From the NCBI GenBank assembly GCA_022559985.1, contig JAFJTR010000071.1, positions 62,001 through 126,000 of the forward strand: a stretch of DNA of 64,000 bases, given 5' to 3'. Position 1 is the stretch's first letter, and each line of letters starts with the position of its first letter. The translations under genes were made by a program, and so were the position numbers. Below, piece after piece: positions 23,244-33,163 of this stretch. Source of the DNA: Parastagonospora avenae f. sp. tritici 18332-5. Lineage: Eukaryota; Ascomycota; Dothideomycetes; Pleosporales; Phaeosphaeriaceae. The notes beneath the pieces were generated by a model, which ran no database searches, was not told where the DNA came from, and saw only the letters and a list, made by a program, of their open reading frames with translations.

Positions 23244-24746
23244 TCAAGTAACCAACCGATCCACCCCCAACCCCGCATACACCAACGCCCTCACCACCTG
23301 CCCCATCACCACCTTCTCCCACAAATTCGGCAATCGCTCTGCTATCCACTTGGCCCTCAATCCCTCATACGTTGCCTTATCATAAATCCGCCAAAGCTCC
23401 TCCACGCTATAGTAATTGCACGCATACAACCACTTCATCCCTCCAACTTCCGCAACCTTGGCCTCAATATCGCGATTCGTCTTTTCGAATGCATCATATG
23501 TTTCCGCGCGCAGAAAATCCCGGCCGTAGTTTGGGCTGCCCCAAACACCCACGTTGACCAGCGCGGTCGTGAAGTCCGTACACGTGGATGCCGTGTGCAT
23601 AAGCGCCCGGGGGTCCTGTTTAATCGGACACAGCCACAGGGGTTAAATGTTCATCTCGTCGTCGAGATACTGGACAAACGCGTCCGCGCGCTGTGCCGGG
23701 ATCGACAGGTCCTGGATGATGTGTGGCGTGCTGCCGACGAGGTGGAGGACGCGGTATTGGAAGCGCGTGTGCCATAGCGGATCGAAGAGGGTGCGTGTGA
23801 AGCGGCTCCAGAGATTAGGCGCCCAGCCGTAACACGCCATCTAGAAGACGCCGCGCTCATAGCGGAAGATGAAGTCGGCGATGGGCACGAGCTCGGTGGT
23901 GGTGGTGGTGGTGATGTTGGTTTGTCGGTAGGTGCGCGATTTGCTGGTCCAGTGGCAGGTGAGGCATTGGTAGGTCCCTGAGGCGGGCTGGCAGCGGAGT
24001 TTGGAGTGCGCGTGCGTGAAGAACCAGGGGTCGCGGGCGCAGGTGAAGCGCACGATTGGGAAGGATTTGGGGGTGCCTTCGTCGGCGAGGCGGCCTTCTA
24101 CGACGACGCCGTGGCGGCTGGAGAACATGAGACCGTCGATGAAATCGACGTCTGGGCCTACGTTTGCGAAGTGCGAGAGGGTTTCCGTGTGCGATGAGAC
24201 CGGGATGTAGGTGACTTTGGCGTATTTGCCGCAATCAACGAGCTGGAATTCGAGTTGGGTTGTGATATCCAGCGTTCCTAGTGATCCAGCGCTGCCAAAG
24301 AAGAGGTCTGCGTTGTCCTCGGGTGATGCTTGGACAATGCCCCCATTCCCTAGCACCATCTCCACGCTGTTGACAGTCCTGTCAAAGTATCCGTAGCGGA
24401 AGGACGAGCTCTCGGCAGCAGTACCCGCGAACGCGCCTCCGGCTGTGATGCCAGGGAACTCGGGAACCACGGCTGGCATAAGATTATAGGGGAGTAAGTG
24501 TTTGACTAGCTCGTCCATGGCAATACCCGATTCCACTAGAGCGGTCTTCTTCGTCCTGTCCACAAAGATAATTTCCTTGAGTCCAGAGATGTCAACAATC
24601 TATTGTCGAGCCGCTGCTCTGGTAGAATTGGAGGATCCATGGAAGATTTGGAATGGTACCTTCTTCTCATAAAAAGTCCTCACAGACCGCGACACTGCTG
24701 CCACTCGACCCGCATGAGCTTTTGCGGCGATGGTGCTGTTCGACAT
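23244..24746 (-). pseudogene. Delta(24)-sterol reductase-like FAD enzyme, three stops
   Basis: Relic of an FAD-linked oxidoreductase of the DHCR24/Delta(24)-sterol reductase-like family. From the ATG at 24746 to the stop at 23244 the frame is unbroken for 501 codons and clear family blocks follow in order: VPFQIFHGSSNSTRA, VVPEFPGITAGGAFAGT (FAD-binding), SSFRYGYFDRTVNSVEMVLG, GSAGSLGTLDITTQ, FIFRYERGVF, PLWLCPIK, NVGVWGSPN and GGMKWLYACNYYS. Three nonsense codons interrupt it: TAG at 24598-24600 before IVDIS, TAG at 23841-23843 where family members have Trp (GxFW), and TAA at 23643-23645 before PLWLCP, also usually Trp. None sits at plausible splice sites. No frameshift is present, so inactivation looks recent; transcription is unknown. 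Confidence 0.82.
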
Positions 24747-25209
24747 TGCTAGAGAGAATTTGACCTGCGGCTTTTCTTTGGGACTTTCGGCGAGACACAA
24801 CGTGCACACGTCCACCACGCCATGCCTCCAGCGACATCGTAGAAAATATATATGTGTACCTGAAGAACAATACTAAGTCGAGATATTGTTGTGATAGCTT
24901 GCTTACCGTTGCGCCTGATGGTATTTGGATTGGGCTAGACCTAAAGATGAAGTGTTGGCTGCTTGCGGGAACAATGTACCACCAGCCACCAGCACAAAGG
25001 AACCAACAGAGGTTCCATTGCAAAGTGTACTCGTGAGTCTGCTAATTTAGCTGTGTAGATGTTGCGTGCATGATTGCAAGTCGTGCAGACATGCGATTGT
25101 TAGGTCTGAGTGCTGTCAGCATAAGATCTAAAAGTAAATAATCACAAGTTACGAGAGTTGGGTGAATTATAGGAGTTATTCGTGTCATCTACATCTTATG
25201 GGTGCGCTT
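24747..25209. other. Intergenic
   Basis: 463 bp between the pseudogene start and the Vps5 stop. Nothing supported beyond presumed promoter and 3' UTR. Confidence 0.5.
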
Positions 25210-27123
25210 TCACTCTTCGTTGTCAGCCTCATTTTCGTGCTGCTCCTCTGCATCGTGTTGTGCCTGTGAGTCGTTGCGCTCCTCGGTGTGTTCGCTCGGC
25301 GACGCAACGACACCTGCTGGGGGTACAAAAGTCTCGCCATCTTCAGTGTCTAGTTGCATCAAAAAGGTTTCCCAGATCTCGATTAGCTGGATGTAGTGTT
25401 AGCAGGTTCATCGTACATCGAGGCTCAAACATACCTCTTTTTGCGCTTCCACTGCGCTTTCCAGGTAAGTCTCCACACCTGACTTGAAGTCCTCCACCTT
25501 CTCTTTCTCGAAGCGTTCCAGTTCACTGCGCATCAGCCGTCCCATGTCGTCGAACAGCAGTCTTGCTTGATGGACCCGTCGCTCGGCGTCTGCCACGTCG
25601 GCGCTTAGCTGATTGAGGCGATCTTGTTGCGACCTTCCTTGCCTGAGAAGTTTGTCCTGTGTCGCCTTGCGCTTCTGGAGCTCCTGCTCGGCGGTGTGCC
25701 ATGAGTGGTATGACTTTTGCCGTTGCTGGAATGCTGTCTTGACCGATCCTATGAGGCGAATATATTCGTCAATGACGATACCCATTGTGAGCACGTCTTG
25801 CTGCGCTTGGCGTTCGTAAAGTTCTCGGATGCGGATCTGGATGTCGGACAGACTGTCGAGAGGGCCAGAGAGGGAAGGCGACAGTTCGACGGCAGACAGC
25901 GAGTGCAAGGAAGCAGAGAAGTCACCGCAAGCCTCGGCAAGCCCTTTGCGCTGTCCGACGACGGTATCGGTCGCTTTGAGCAATGCCTTCAGCTGGGTTT
26001 CAAGAGCATCTAGGTAAATGCGGCGGTCGTGGAACCACTGTATTGCGTTAGTAGTTGTTTGCTGCAGAGCAGGGAGGAGCGCACATCATCGTGTTCGACA
26101 AATTTACCGCTGCTGCCAGACAGCATGGAACCAAACATGCCCTTGCTCTCGCCCAGGCCAACGTCTTTGCGCTCTTTGTTCTTGACATCGACATTGAACG
26201 CCTCGCTCTCCAGGAAGAGCTTTAGATCGCTGTCATGCTGCAATACGGGGTGCGCAGCCGACTTGTTGAGCATGCGCTCCAAAGCAGCCCGCCTGGACTC
26301 GACAAAGTCGGCTTCGAAGCGGCCTACAGCCTGCTTCTCTGGTGGAGGTGGGATGATGACACCGGGGTTGTTGTTATGCAGCTGTGTGTAGAGCCAGAGG
26401 AAGTCGCGATAGCGGCGCGAGACGGTGAATTCAGGATTACGGTAGCCTTTGGAAGTCGTCTTGGTGGTGACCGAGTACTCCGTGTGCGAGCTCGTGAGGT
26501 CGCCCACCTTGTGGGGGTCGCCCACGTAGATGGAGAAGGACGGCTTCGCGGCCTGCTCTACGCTCACGCTGGGCTGTGTCTGGCGCTGTGGTGCATTGCC
26601 CGAAGGCGCCTGAACGGGTGGCGGTACTCGAGCACCCTGGGCACGCGACTGTTCGGCGTCATCGTCGTCGAGGTTCACCGAGTCCATGAGACCGCGCAAG
26701 GACGACGCGGAGGCATCGGGCGCCGGACGGGTGCTACGCGACGCAGCAGACTCTTTCTGGGGCGGAGCAGGAGGAGTGTTTTCGGCTGCTATGGGCGGCG
26801 TCGCAGCTCCCAAGGGGCCTAATGGGTCGTCCACGGCCTCGAGTTTGGTGGATTGGACGCCATATTGCCGTCGTCGCGGGCCACGGCTGGCCGGGGAGCG
26901 GGGAGCGGCAGAAGCGCTGGGTGTTGAAGCAGTATCGTTTGCCGTCGAGGAAGCGCTCGTCTCCGTGTCTTGGTTGTCCGTCGGTGCTAATGTGGCAGCC
27001 TTCTGAGCTGGGCTCGACTGCGAGGGCACGTCTGCATGCATGTTAGCAATCTGGGAAGGCTATAATCGCGATCGCATGGATATTACCTCCCCAAGGAGAG
27101 CTCCCTTCATCTCCCAGATCCAT
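25210..27123 (-). CDS. VPS5: Sorting nexin Vps5 (retromer, PX-BAR)
   Basis: SNX1/Vps5-type retromer subunit, predicted 587 aa in four exons with introns at 27032-27086, 26038-26084 and 25387-25434. The start at 27123 gives MDLGDEGSSPWG, the short acidic opening common in this family. Residues ~40-150 are Ser/Pro/Ala-rich and disordered, with RRQYGVQSTKLEAVDDPLG. A PX domain follows (FSIYVGDPHKVGDL, then SRRYRDFLWLYTQL and the PPPPEKQAVGRF phosphoinositide loop). The C-terminal ~230 aa (from WFHDRRIYLDALETQ) are the helical BAR domain. It would dimerise with Vps17 on endosomes and recycle cargo such as vacuolar sorting receptors. A short acidic tail follows the BAR helices. Ordinary housekeeping gene. 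Confidence 0.94.
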
Positions 27124-27458
27124 TGGCACGGTTTACAGTAAGAGAGATAGTTGTTGGTGGTTGGCAAGTGAAAGCGGCATCCTATGGCATACGACCTCTT
27201 GGCGAGCCGCCTGGAGCTCCGTCATCCCATCCTTCCTCAACATCAATGCTCAGCACCACAACCACATTACACCAATGGTCCCAACGCCACAAGTTGCAGG
27301 CTCTGTGTATCATGTATCGGGGCTCTCTGCAGGCTTGGAGTGACCGCCAATGGTCTCTTCTTTCAGCTGGTATTCATGCTTGCTAGTCAAGTGGAATCAA
27401 ACTTGCACATCTAAAATACTCATGGTACATGTATCGCACCCTCATCATTTCCTTTCAT
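27124..27458. other. Intergenic
   Basis: 335 bp between the Vps5 start and the thioesterase stop. Nothing seen. Confidence 0.5.
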
Positions 27459-28286
27459 CTACAAGCTGGAACTCCCGACCGAAGCTTTCCCATGTTCGCA
27501 GGTGTAGCAAACCTTCCCGTCCTCCGAGTCCAGCCGCATAACGCCCATGGTAAGCCCCATACGCTTGCCCAGATGCACCACCCAGCTTTCGACAAACACT
27601 TTGGCGCCTTCAGGAGCAGGGCGTAGGTAAACGCAGTTGACTTGGCAGACGGTTAGCAAAATTCGGAATCGAGTGTCCATCTCAATGGCTCCTCCGGGAT
27701 GACAAACTCACTGCACAGATGTTAGACTTAGACGGTTCAAAAAGGGGAGAAGGGAAACTCACCGATTTCTAGACACATGTCCGGTATCCCAGAATCCGTC
27801 CTTGCTGCAAGCAGTAATGGCCGTCGACGTGGTAATGTCGAAGATGAGAGCTACTGCTCCTCCATGTAGGTTTCCGCCCATGTCTAAACATGTCAGCGCA
27901 ATCTCATCGTGCAGCAGCAGAGACTACATACTGCATAGCTGCCTCGGGACAGTGAAGCTATAGACCGTACGAGAGTTGTGAGGGTTGCTCCTATCCATAT
28001 GAGCACAGTACGGCAGTAGAGTAGTGCATCCAGCTTACTTGGTCGGCTCATAAGTGACTGATTCGAGTTTGAGCGTCTTTGCTATTATGGCATCGTGACC
28101 CTAAAGAAGATTCAGAGAGACTACCTTCACTTCTCGTTGATCCAAACGAACATCATAGCCCTCCTCGTTGGCAATGTCAAACTACTACCTTCTTAGCGAT
28201 GATGCTTCATGCATGCACATGTCAACATAGTTACTCACCCAAGCCTTGACCTTGTCAAACACGGGTAAATCCACGTCCTTGACCAT
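27459..28286 (-). CDS. HotDog thioesterase (4HBT family)
   Basis: Small acyl-CoA thioesterase-like protein, predicted 156 aa, split into six exons with introns at 28182-28238, 28077-28124, 27958-28038, 27884-27931 and a complex one at 27641-27763. Spliced, it reads through the HotDog signature MGGNLHGGAVALIFDITTS (central HGG helix) and YLRPAPEGAKVFVES, then VVHLGKRMG and CEHGKASVG. The family hydrolyses acyl- or aryl-CoA thioesters, and these PaaI-like fungal members are not assigned a substrate by sequence. The start at 28286 follows from joining the 16-codon first exon in phase. The last intron preserves the expected VSRN-L-NCVYLRP only if treated as a stwintron. Divergent from the DUF5321-like gene, with 300 bp between starts. 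Confidence 0.87.
27641..27763 (-). other. Candidate D1,2 stwintron in thioesterase gene
   Basis: Exon 5 ends AATC and exon 6 begins TCAAC, giving N-L-N in frame. The intervening sequence starts G-gtgagttt. Removing the internal intron 27711-27762 (52 bp, gtgagt...gtgcag with tctaac) brings the lone G (27763) next to TGAGTTTG, creating a perfect donor GTGAGT for the external intron, which has branch gctaac and ends aag at 27641-27643. The 8-mer GTGAGTTT occurs at both ends of the internal intron. Ordinary GT-AG splicing leaves one extra base and a stop. Confidence 0.8.
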
Positions 28287-28586
28287 TGCTGCGAACTTCT
28301 GATGGCGACTACTCAGAACGCCTTTGAAAGACATGGCCAAACACAAATGCGTGTCGGAAGCTCAGGGAGAAATAATGCGCTCATCATCTCACACTTAGTA
28401 ACCTGGCGTAACTTATCCTACCTCGGCTGCATCTCCACGCGGCTACGTCTCATGTCCGCAGGGTCCGAACACGCTAAATATTTTATCGGGCCTACGCCAT
28501 TCTCAGCCTTAATTACATCCAAAAGATCTTCGAACAATTGTGAACATACGCCATCCCCAGACCAAACGAATCGAAATCGCACAACA
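28287..28586. promoter_or_regulatory. Divergent promoter, thioesterase / DUF5321-like gene
   Basis: 300 bp between two divergent start codons, so it must hold both promoters. No defined element recognised. Confidence 0.45.
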
Positions 28587-29266
28587 ATGGCGACACCCAC
28601 GCAAATCCGCCAGCTCCTCTGCTTCCCAGCATCCACCCGCATCGCGCTCCTCGGCCCCCACTCCCACGCGCGAACATACACCCTTCTCGCCCAACACCCA
28701 CGCTACATCTCCCTCCCGCGCGTCCTGCAACCGAGTTTCTGGTCGTCCATGATACCAAAGCCCTTCAAATCCTCCGCAAGCTCACAATCCTCATCCACCC
28801 AATCCAAAGAGTGGAACCCCGCAACGCCATACATAATCCTCGGGCTGTTGGTCGGCAGCCAAGCGATCCAGATCCTGTGGCTGAAGCAGGATCAGGGGCA
28901 TAGTTTGAGGAAAGCCGAGGCGAAGATTGGGTTGCTCAGGGAGGTGGTGGAGAGGGTGCAGAGGGGCGAGGAGGTGGATGTTGAGGGGGTGTTGGGGACG
29001 GGGGAGGAAGGGAGGGAGGGGGAGTGGGCGGAGAGTAAGTGTTCTTATGTTAGTGAGAGGAGGGTGATGGCTGACTTGAGACAGTATTGAAGGATATGGA
29101 GAACGAAGAGGTGCTGTTTCAGAGTAAGAAGAAGAGGGCGGCGCTGAGGAGGAAGGCGGAGGAGGAAGCGGCGCGGGGGGAGAGGGATGGGGAAGAGAGA
29201 AGGGTTAGCATGACGGAGGAAGGGAGGGTCAAGGTGGAGAGTGTTAATGGAGTGAGGTTCTACTGA
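28587..29266 (+). CDS. DUF5321-like mitochondrial membrane protein
   Basis: Predicted 209 aa, one intron (29035-29084). The N-terminus is Arg/Ser-rich without acids for ~60 residues (MATPTQIRQLLCFPASTRIA), a likely mitochondrial presequence. One membrane segment follows (TPYIILGLLVGSQAIQIL), then a charged helical tail with AEAKIGLLREVVERVQRGE and a second-exon segment rich in Lys, Arg and Glu (FQSKKKRAALRRKAEEEA). I associate the KEWNPAT...LLREVIERVQRGEDVDVE pattern with the fungal DUF5321 family; function is unknown. The exon junction (A|TA) is phase 1. The region 28890-29260 is strikingly purine-rich, the coding consequence of the Glu/Lys/Gly tail. Confidence 0.75.
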
Positions 29267-29564
29267 GATACCAGTGCTTGGAGAAGATGTGTGAGGTGGT
29301 TAAAAGAAAAGAGCAACATCATCACCAAGGAAAGGTCAAGATCGAAAGCGTTGATGTTGTATGTTGTAATTGGAGCTACCAATGCTCAGACAGGAGGGTT
29401 ACCTAGCAAAAGGTATGCTCGACCCGTCTTAAGGACGATTGACGCGACGTATCGCAAACCACTCATCCATGAGCAAAAAAAGCGAAGCTCGCGCGAAATG
29501 CAAAAAATAATCAACCGTAAAATCTCCAACGAGACGACCACCACATACCACCACGATGCAACGC

Positions 29565-32057
29565 TCACTTGCGTGCCGCCTCAACCTTGGCCTTGGCCGC
29601 ATCTCTGTGCTTCCTCTGGCACGCCTTCACACGCTCCCTGTTACGTATCCTCTCGTCCTCTTCTTCCTGTTCGATTTGCTTCTTCAGCTCTTCCATCTGC
29701 TCCTCAGTGACAGGACGTCCTTGCTTCTTCTCAAGGACCTTCTTCACAAATGCCAGACGAACTCCGCGCTTGTTGTTACCAATGTTGTTGGACTCCTTGG
29801 TGGCCTGCCTACAAGCCGGGTTGTCGGCGACCAGCGCCAGCGTGACACCACCCCTCAGACAGTCGTCGACCACAGCCTTACTGGTCCTCAACAAGTCGCA
29901 GATCATCGCCAGGCGCATCTCGACGCTCTGTAAGGCCTTGTCCTGAAGCTTGCCGCGCACAGTCTTCTTGTGGTATGTGTCAAGACGGTTCCAACCGCGC
30001 TCGTGGACTGCAATGGTGGCGTCGAAGATGTTGTGGGCGACAGCTTCGAGATCCTGAGTGTCCCAGAAAGGCTCATCTTCGAAGCGCCTCCGGTTGACTG
30101 ATGTCGGGCCGTCGATCATGTTGGAGATATCAATCATGGCGTCGTAAATCTTGTGGACCCAGTAGTGACCTGTCGACGTGTTAGTTTCATGCGTGATATG
30201 GAGGGCAGGTGGGTGACACTTGCGACCGTATTTCTTGACGCGCACAAGGTCTGCAGCTGGCTTGGGGGGTATCGTGATGCGCTTGCGGAAGCGACGAGCT
30301 TGGCCACCAGTCTTGAATGTGCCGCTGTACTCAGGGTACAGGGGAAGGTTGTCGGGGTCCATCTCCGGTGCCACATAGGGGATCACGGGTTCGTATGCCT
30401 CACTATTCATGCCCTCATCAGATGAGACCGATGGCGTAGGCGAGATCATTTTGATACAATCATCAGCTGACAGCTGGATGAAAGATGCAGGCTTAGCAAT
30501 CGGAGCTGGACGACGGGCGCGCGACTTTCGTGCTGGCTGCTGGACTGGCTGAAGAGATTGCACAGGTGAATCGCCAGCAGGAGAAGGTTGCGAGTGGGAC
30601 GGCCCAGCGGACTGAAGGAACGTCGCACTGTTCTGCAGAGGCGAGCCGCGAGTAGGGGGAGTCTGCGACGGGAACGGTGCCATGGCTTCTTCGAACATGA
30701 ACATGTTGCCGTTCAGCTGAGGCGCCTGGACAGAAGATGCTTGTAGTTGAGATGGCTCAGCAGACTCATAAAACATCGCAAAGTTCTGCTGGGGTAGAAC
30801 GCGAGCAGGTAGAGCCTGGGGTTGGTACGACACAGCAGACTGCTGGTACATCGCACTGTTCTGCTGAGATGTCTGTGCAGGAACTTGGGGCGAGGGCATG
30901 GGATGGGCGACCCTCAACTGGTCCATGACGTGAGCTGGGATGCTGTGAAGGTAATCATACTTTGCCTGCTGAGTGAGGCCTGGCTTGTTCAACTGAGCGG
31001 CCATATGCTTGCGGAACTTCTCTAGCTGCTGCTCTGACATGGCTGCCGGAGCGTCTGAAGTCGAGTTGGCCTGCGACTGGAGCTGGCTCACACCGTCGCT
31101 AGACGCGATGTTGGACTCAGGTAGAGACTGTTGAAAGTTCTGGTAGGTGTTGATGGCCTGCTGCGGCTGGTCGATCAAAGTCTCCGCATCGGAGCTGAAG
31201 TGGTCTTGAGGATTATTGGCCACATGCTGCTGCTGGTCGATCAGAGTCTCTGTGTCGGAGCCGAAGTGAAAGTCGTTTTGAAATCCGCCAGCGGGGGGCA
31301 GGACTGAAGGCGCGAGGAATTGCTGATCAGTGCCTTGGATAAAGGCCCAGAGTTGCTCCCGATGCTCCAAGGACATGTCATCAGGATACATGAATTCGTT
31401 CTGAGGTTGGTGTGCGCCAGCAAAAGTAGGGACTTCAATGTCAGATGCGTTCTGCTGAAGCTGCTCATTCTCCACGGTGAGGTCAGCGTCCGATGTAAAG
31501 TACTCTTGGACTGGAGATGCAGCAGCACTGACCGTGTCCGAGAACAGGGAGTTGGAATCGCCCTCACGCTCCTTGCCCTCCACTTGGAGGTCGACGTCTG
31601 AGGTGAAGTTCTCATCGACAGGAGTTGGAGCGGCGCTGGCCGGTGCCGAAACCAAGGGCGCGAGATCTTGCTCAGACTCGTCTAAGGCCTGGTTGTTCTG
31701 ATGCTCAACGACCGGAAGCCATGCATCTGGGGCAAGCCCTTCACAGAACGCATTCATATTAGCGCTGGAGACGGCAGGGAGCTGCTGAGAGAAGACGTCT
31801 TGTTGAAGGTTGGCGGAAGACTCCAGGCCACCAAGGGCAAGTTGACCTGCGCCTGCGTAGCCGGGTGCTTGAAGCGCCTCATAGGGACCAATGCTACAAG
31901 TGAAGGCACTCCAGTCGAAATCAAGTGGTATGGTGGTATCGAAGCCGATGTTGAAGTTGTCGTCCATCGACAGCATGCCGTCAAAGAGTTCGGCGCCAAA
32001 ACCTGAAGAGCCAGTCTCAGGTTGGGCAGCCGGGGGGAGTTGATGGTTGTAAGACAT
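29565..32057 (-). CDS. Gln/Pro-rich protein of unknown function
   Basis: Open frame of 830 aa that I do not recognise. Residues 1-560 are acidic to Gln/Pro/Ser-rich with internal repeats: four SD-(V/A/T)-(D/E)-x-L-type units (FTSDVDLQVE, FTSDADLTVE, FGSDTETLID, FSSDAETLID) and four N-x-(A/N)-(M/T)-F/Y units further on. A basic AT-hook-like KSRARRPAPIAKPA follows, then a more conserved-looking C-terminal third (HYWVHKIYDAMIDIS, FEDEPFWDTQDLEAVAHN) ending in a charged coiled coil. The composition resembles a transcription co-regulator, but that is inference. A 57-bp stretch at 30171-30227 (gtcgca...gacag with actaac) looks like an in-frame intron; removing it gives 811 aa and YGHYWVHKIYD. The start at 32057 is the only sensible ATG. 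Confidence 0.7.
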   Translation of the reverse strand: MSYNHQLPPAAQPETGSSGFGAELFDGMLSMDDNFNIGFDTTIPLDFDWSAFTCSIGPYEALQAPGYAGAGQLALGGLESSANLQQDVFSQQLPAVSSANMNAFCEGLAPDAWLPVVEHQNNQALDESEQDLAPLVSAPASAAPTPVDENFTSDVDLQVEGKEREGDSNSLFSDTVSAAASPVQEYFTSDADLTVENEQLQQNASDIEVPTFAGAHQPQNEFMYPDDMSLEHREQLWAFIQGTDQQFLAPSVLPPAGGFQNDFHFGSDTETLIDQQQHVANNPQDHFSSDAETLIDQPQQAINTYQNFQQSLPESNIASSDGVSQLQSQANSTSDAPAAMSEQQLEKFRKHMAAQLNKPGLTQQAKYDYLHSIPAHVMDQLRVAHPMPSPQVPAQTSQQNSAMYQQSAVSYQPQALPARVLPQQNFAMFYESAEPSQLQASSVQAPQLNGNMFMFEEAMAPFPSQTPPTRGSPLQNSATFLQSAGPSHSQPSPAGDSPVQSLQPVQQPARKSRARRPAPIAKPASFIQLSADDCIKMISPTPSVSSDEGMNSEAYEPVIPYVAPEMDPDNLPLYPEYSGTFKTGGQARRFRKRITIPPKPAADLVRVKKYGRKCHPPALHITHETNTSTGHYWVHKIYDAMIDISNMIDGPTSVNRRRFEDEPFWDTQDLEAVAHNIFDATIAVHERGWNRLDTYHKKTVRGKLQDKALQSVEMRLAMICDLLRTSKAVVDDCLRGGVTLALVADNPACRQATKESNNIGNNKRGVRLAFVKKVLEKKQGRPVTEEQMEELKKQIEQEEEDERIRNRERVKACQRKHRDAAKAKVEAARK
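30171..30227 (-). other. Possible 57-bp in-frame intron
   Basis: Donor gtcgca is weak, but the sequence contains a canonical actaac branch 7-15 bases before gacag. Its length is divisible by three and it has no stop, so the spliced and retained forms would both be translated. RNA reads would decide. Confidence 0.5.
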
Positions 32058-33163
32058 ATTGGAAATCTCGTGGCGACTAGCGTCAGGAGTGTGGGTGTAA
32101 AGAGGTGTTGGGAATAGTAAAGACGACCGGCGTCAATGAAAAGTTCGCAGAACGTAAGAATCGGAGAATAAAGAGTTGAGTTGAGCTTGCAGAAAAGAGT
32201 TTATAGCGAGAAGAAGGCAGTAGCAAGGCAGAAACTTTATCTAGTCGGCCTTCCAGCCCCCTCCGCGGTGAACAGTTGTGCCGGCGATGAGAGTGAGCGG
32301 TTCAATAGCCATTCTGCAGTGAGCTCTGCTTTTGCTATTATCGAACAGCTAAAGAGGAGGCTGGTGCTCGTTCAATTGCGCGATTTAAGTAGCGTAGCGG
32401 TGGCGAAGAGCGGACAATAGCTTTGACGGTGTGCGGAGGGTGCGTGGTGGTGGACCTTCACCTTCACCAGAGACAGAGCAGCCGGTACATCCGCACCTTG
32501 GATCTTGGCCTTTTTAGGAGCGAGATTGAGAAACCCTATGATAAAAAGATGCACTAGAAGACTGAGATGTTAGATAGATATTTAATTATCTTGAGCCTCG
32601 TATGTATGTGACCCATTCACCTTGCACACCTGGACACGAGCTAGAGTGAGGTCTCGCAAGCGACTTTCGCAGATCGAATGACTGGAGGGCCCGCGCAACA
32701 GCTTGAATTTACTGATAGTTGAGATGTACTATGGCTTAGATGGCTAGCTACAGAATTGGCATCGGATGAAGGAGTGACACGCGGGCTAACTGCTCTCAGG
32801 CGTCAAGAGTGACCGGTCCTCGGAGGTGTAGACGGCCTTGGAGGCAGATGCAATCACGATCGATAATTCACAGATCATTTGTATCTGCCTAGTCCCTTCC
32901 CGATTCGTCTCCTGCCGCTATATCGCGCCTTCCTCGTCGGAACATCGCGCCTTCGTGACGTGACCTACGTCAACCCGTCGGCTACCAACTGACACGCTCA
33001 ACCGCCCACGCCCACACACACATCGCTCAGATAACTCGATACCATATAACCGCTTGACTCGAAGAGTACTGCTGTAGAGCAGCCAAGCTGGCGTTCAAAG
33101 CTAGACCCCGAAGTGGCCGGCGCAGTGAGTTTCGCGCAACTCCAAGACTTATTCGGTGACTGA
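32058..33163. other. Divergent intergenic region
   Basis: 1.1 kb between the divergent Q-rich and 810-aa genes. No coding region supported. A donor-like gtgagt near 33126 and acceptor cctccag near 33172 could define an intron that removes the 33164 ATG, which keeps that start uncertain. Confidence 0.45.

Noticed and set aside
23895..23920. GGT-rich run as a functional repeat
   Set aside because: It is a simple trinucleotide run coding for a Thr stretch in the pseudogene frame; nothing further supports a role.
23241..24750. Programmed readthrough or introns explaining the stops in the sterol-reductase-like gene
   Set aside because: None of the three stops has the TGA-CTA readthrough context, and no donor/acceptor pair removes them while keeping the family sequence.
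28890..29260. Purine-rich strand-asymmetric tract as a structural or regulatory element
   Set aside because: It is fully explained by the Glu/Lys/Gly-rich coding sequence of the DUF5321-like gene.
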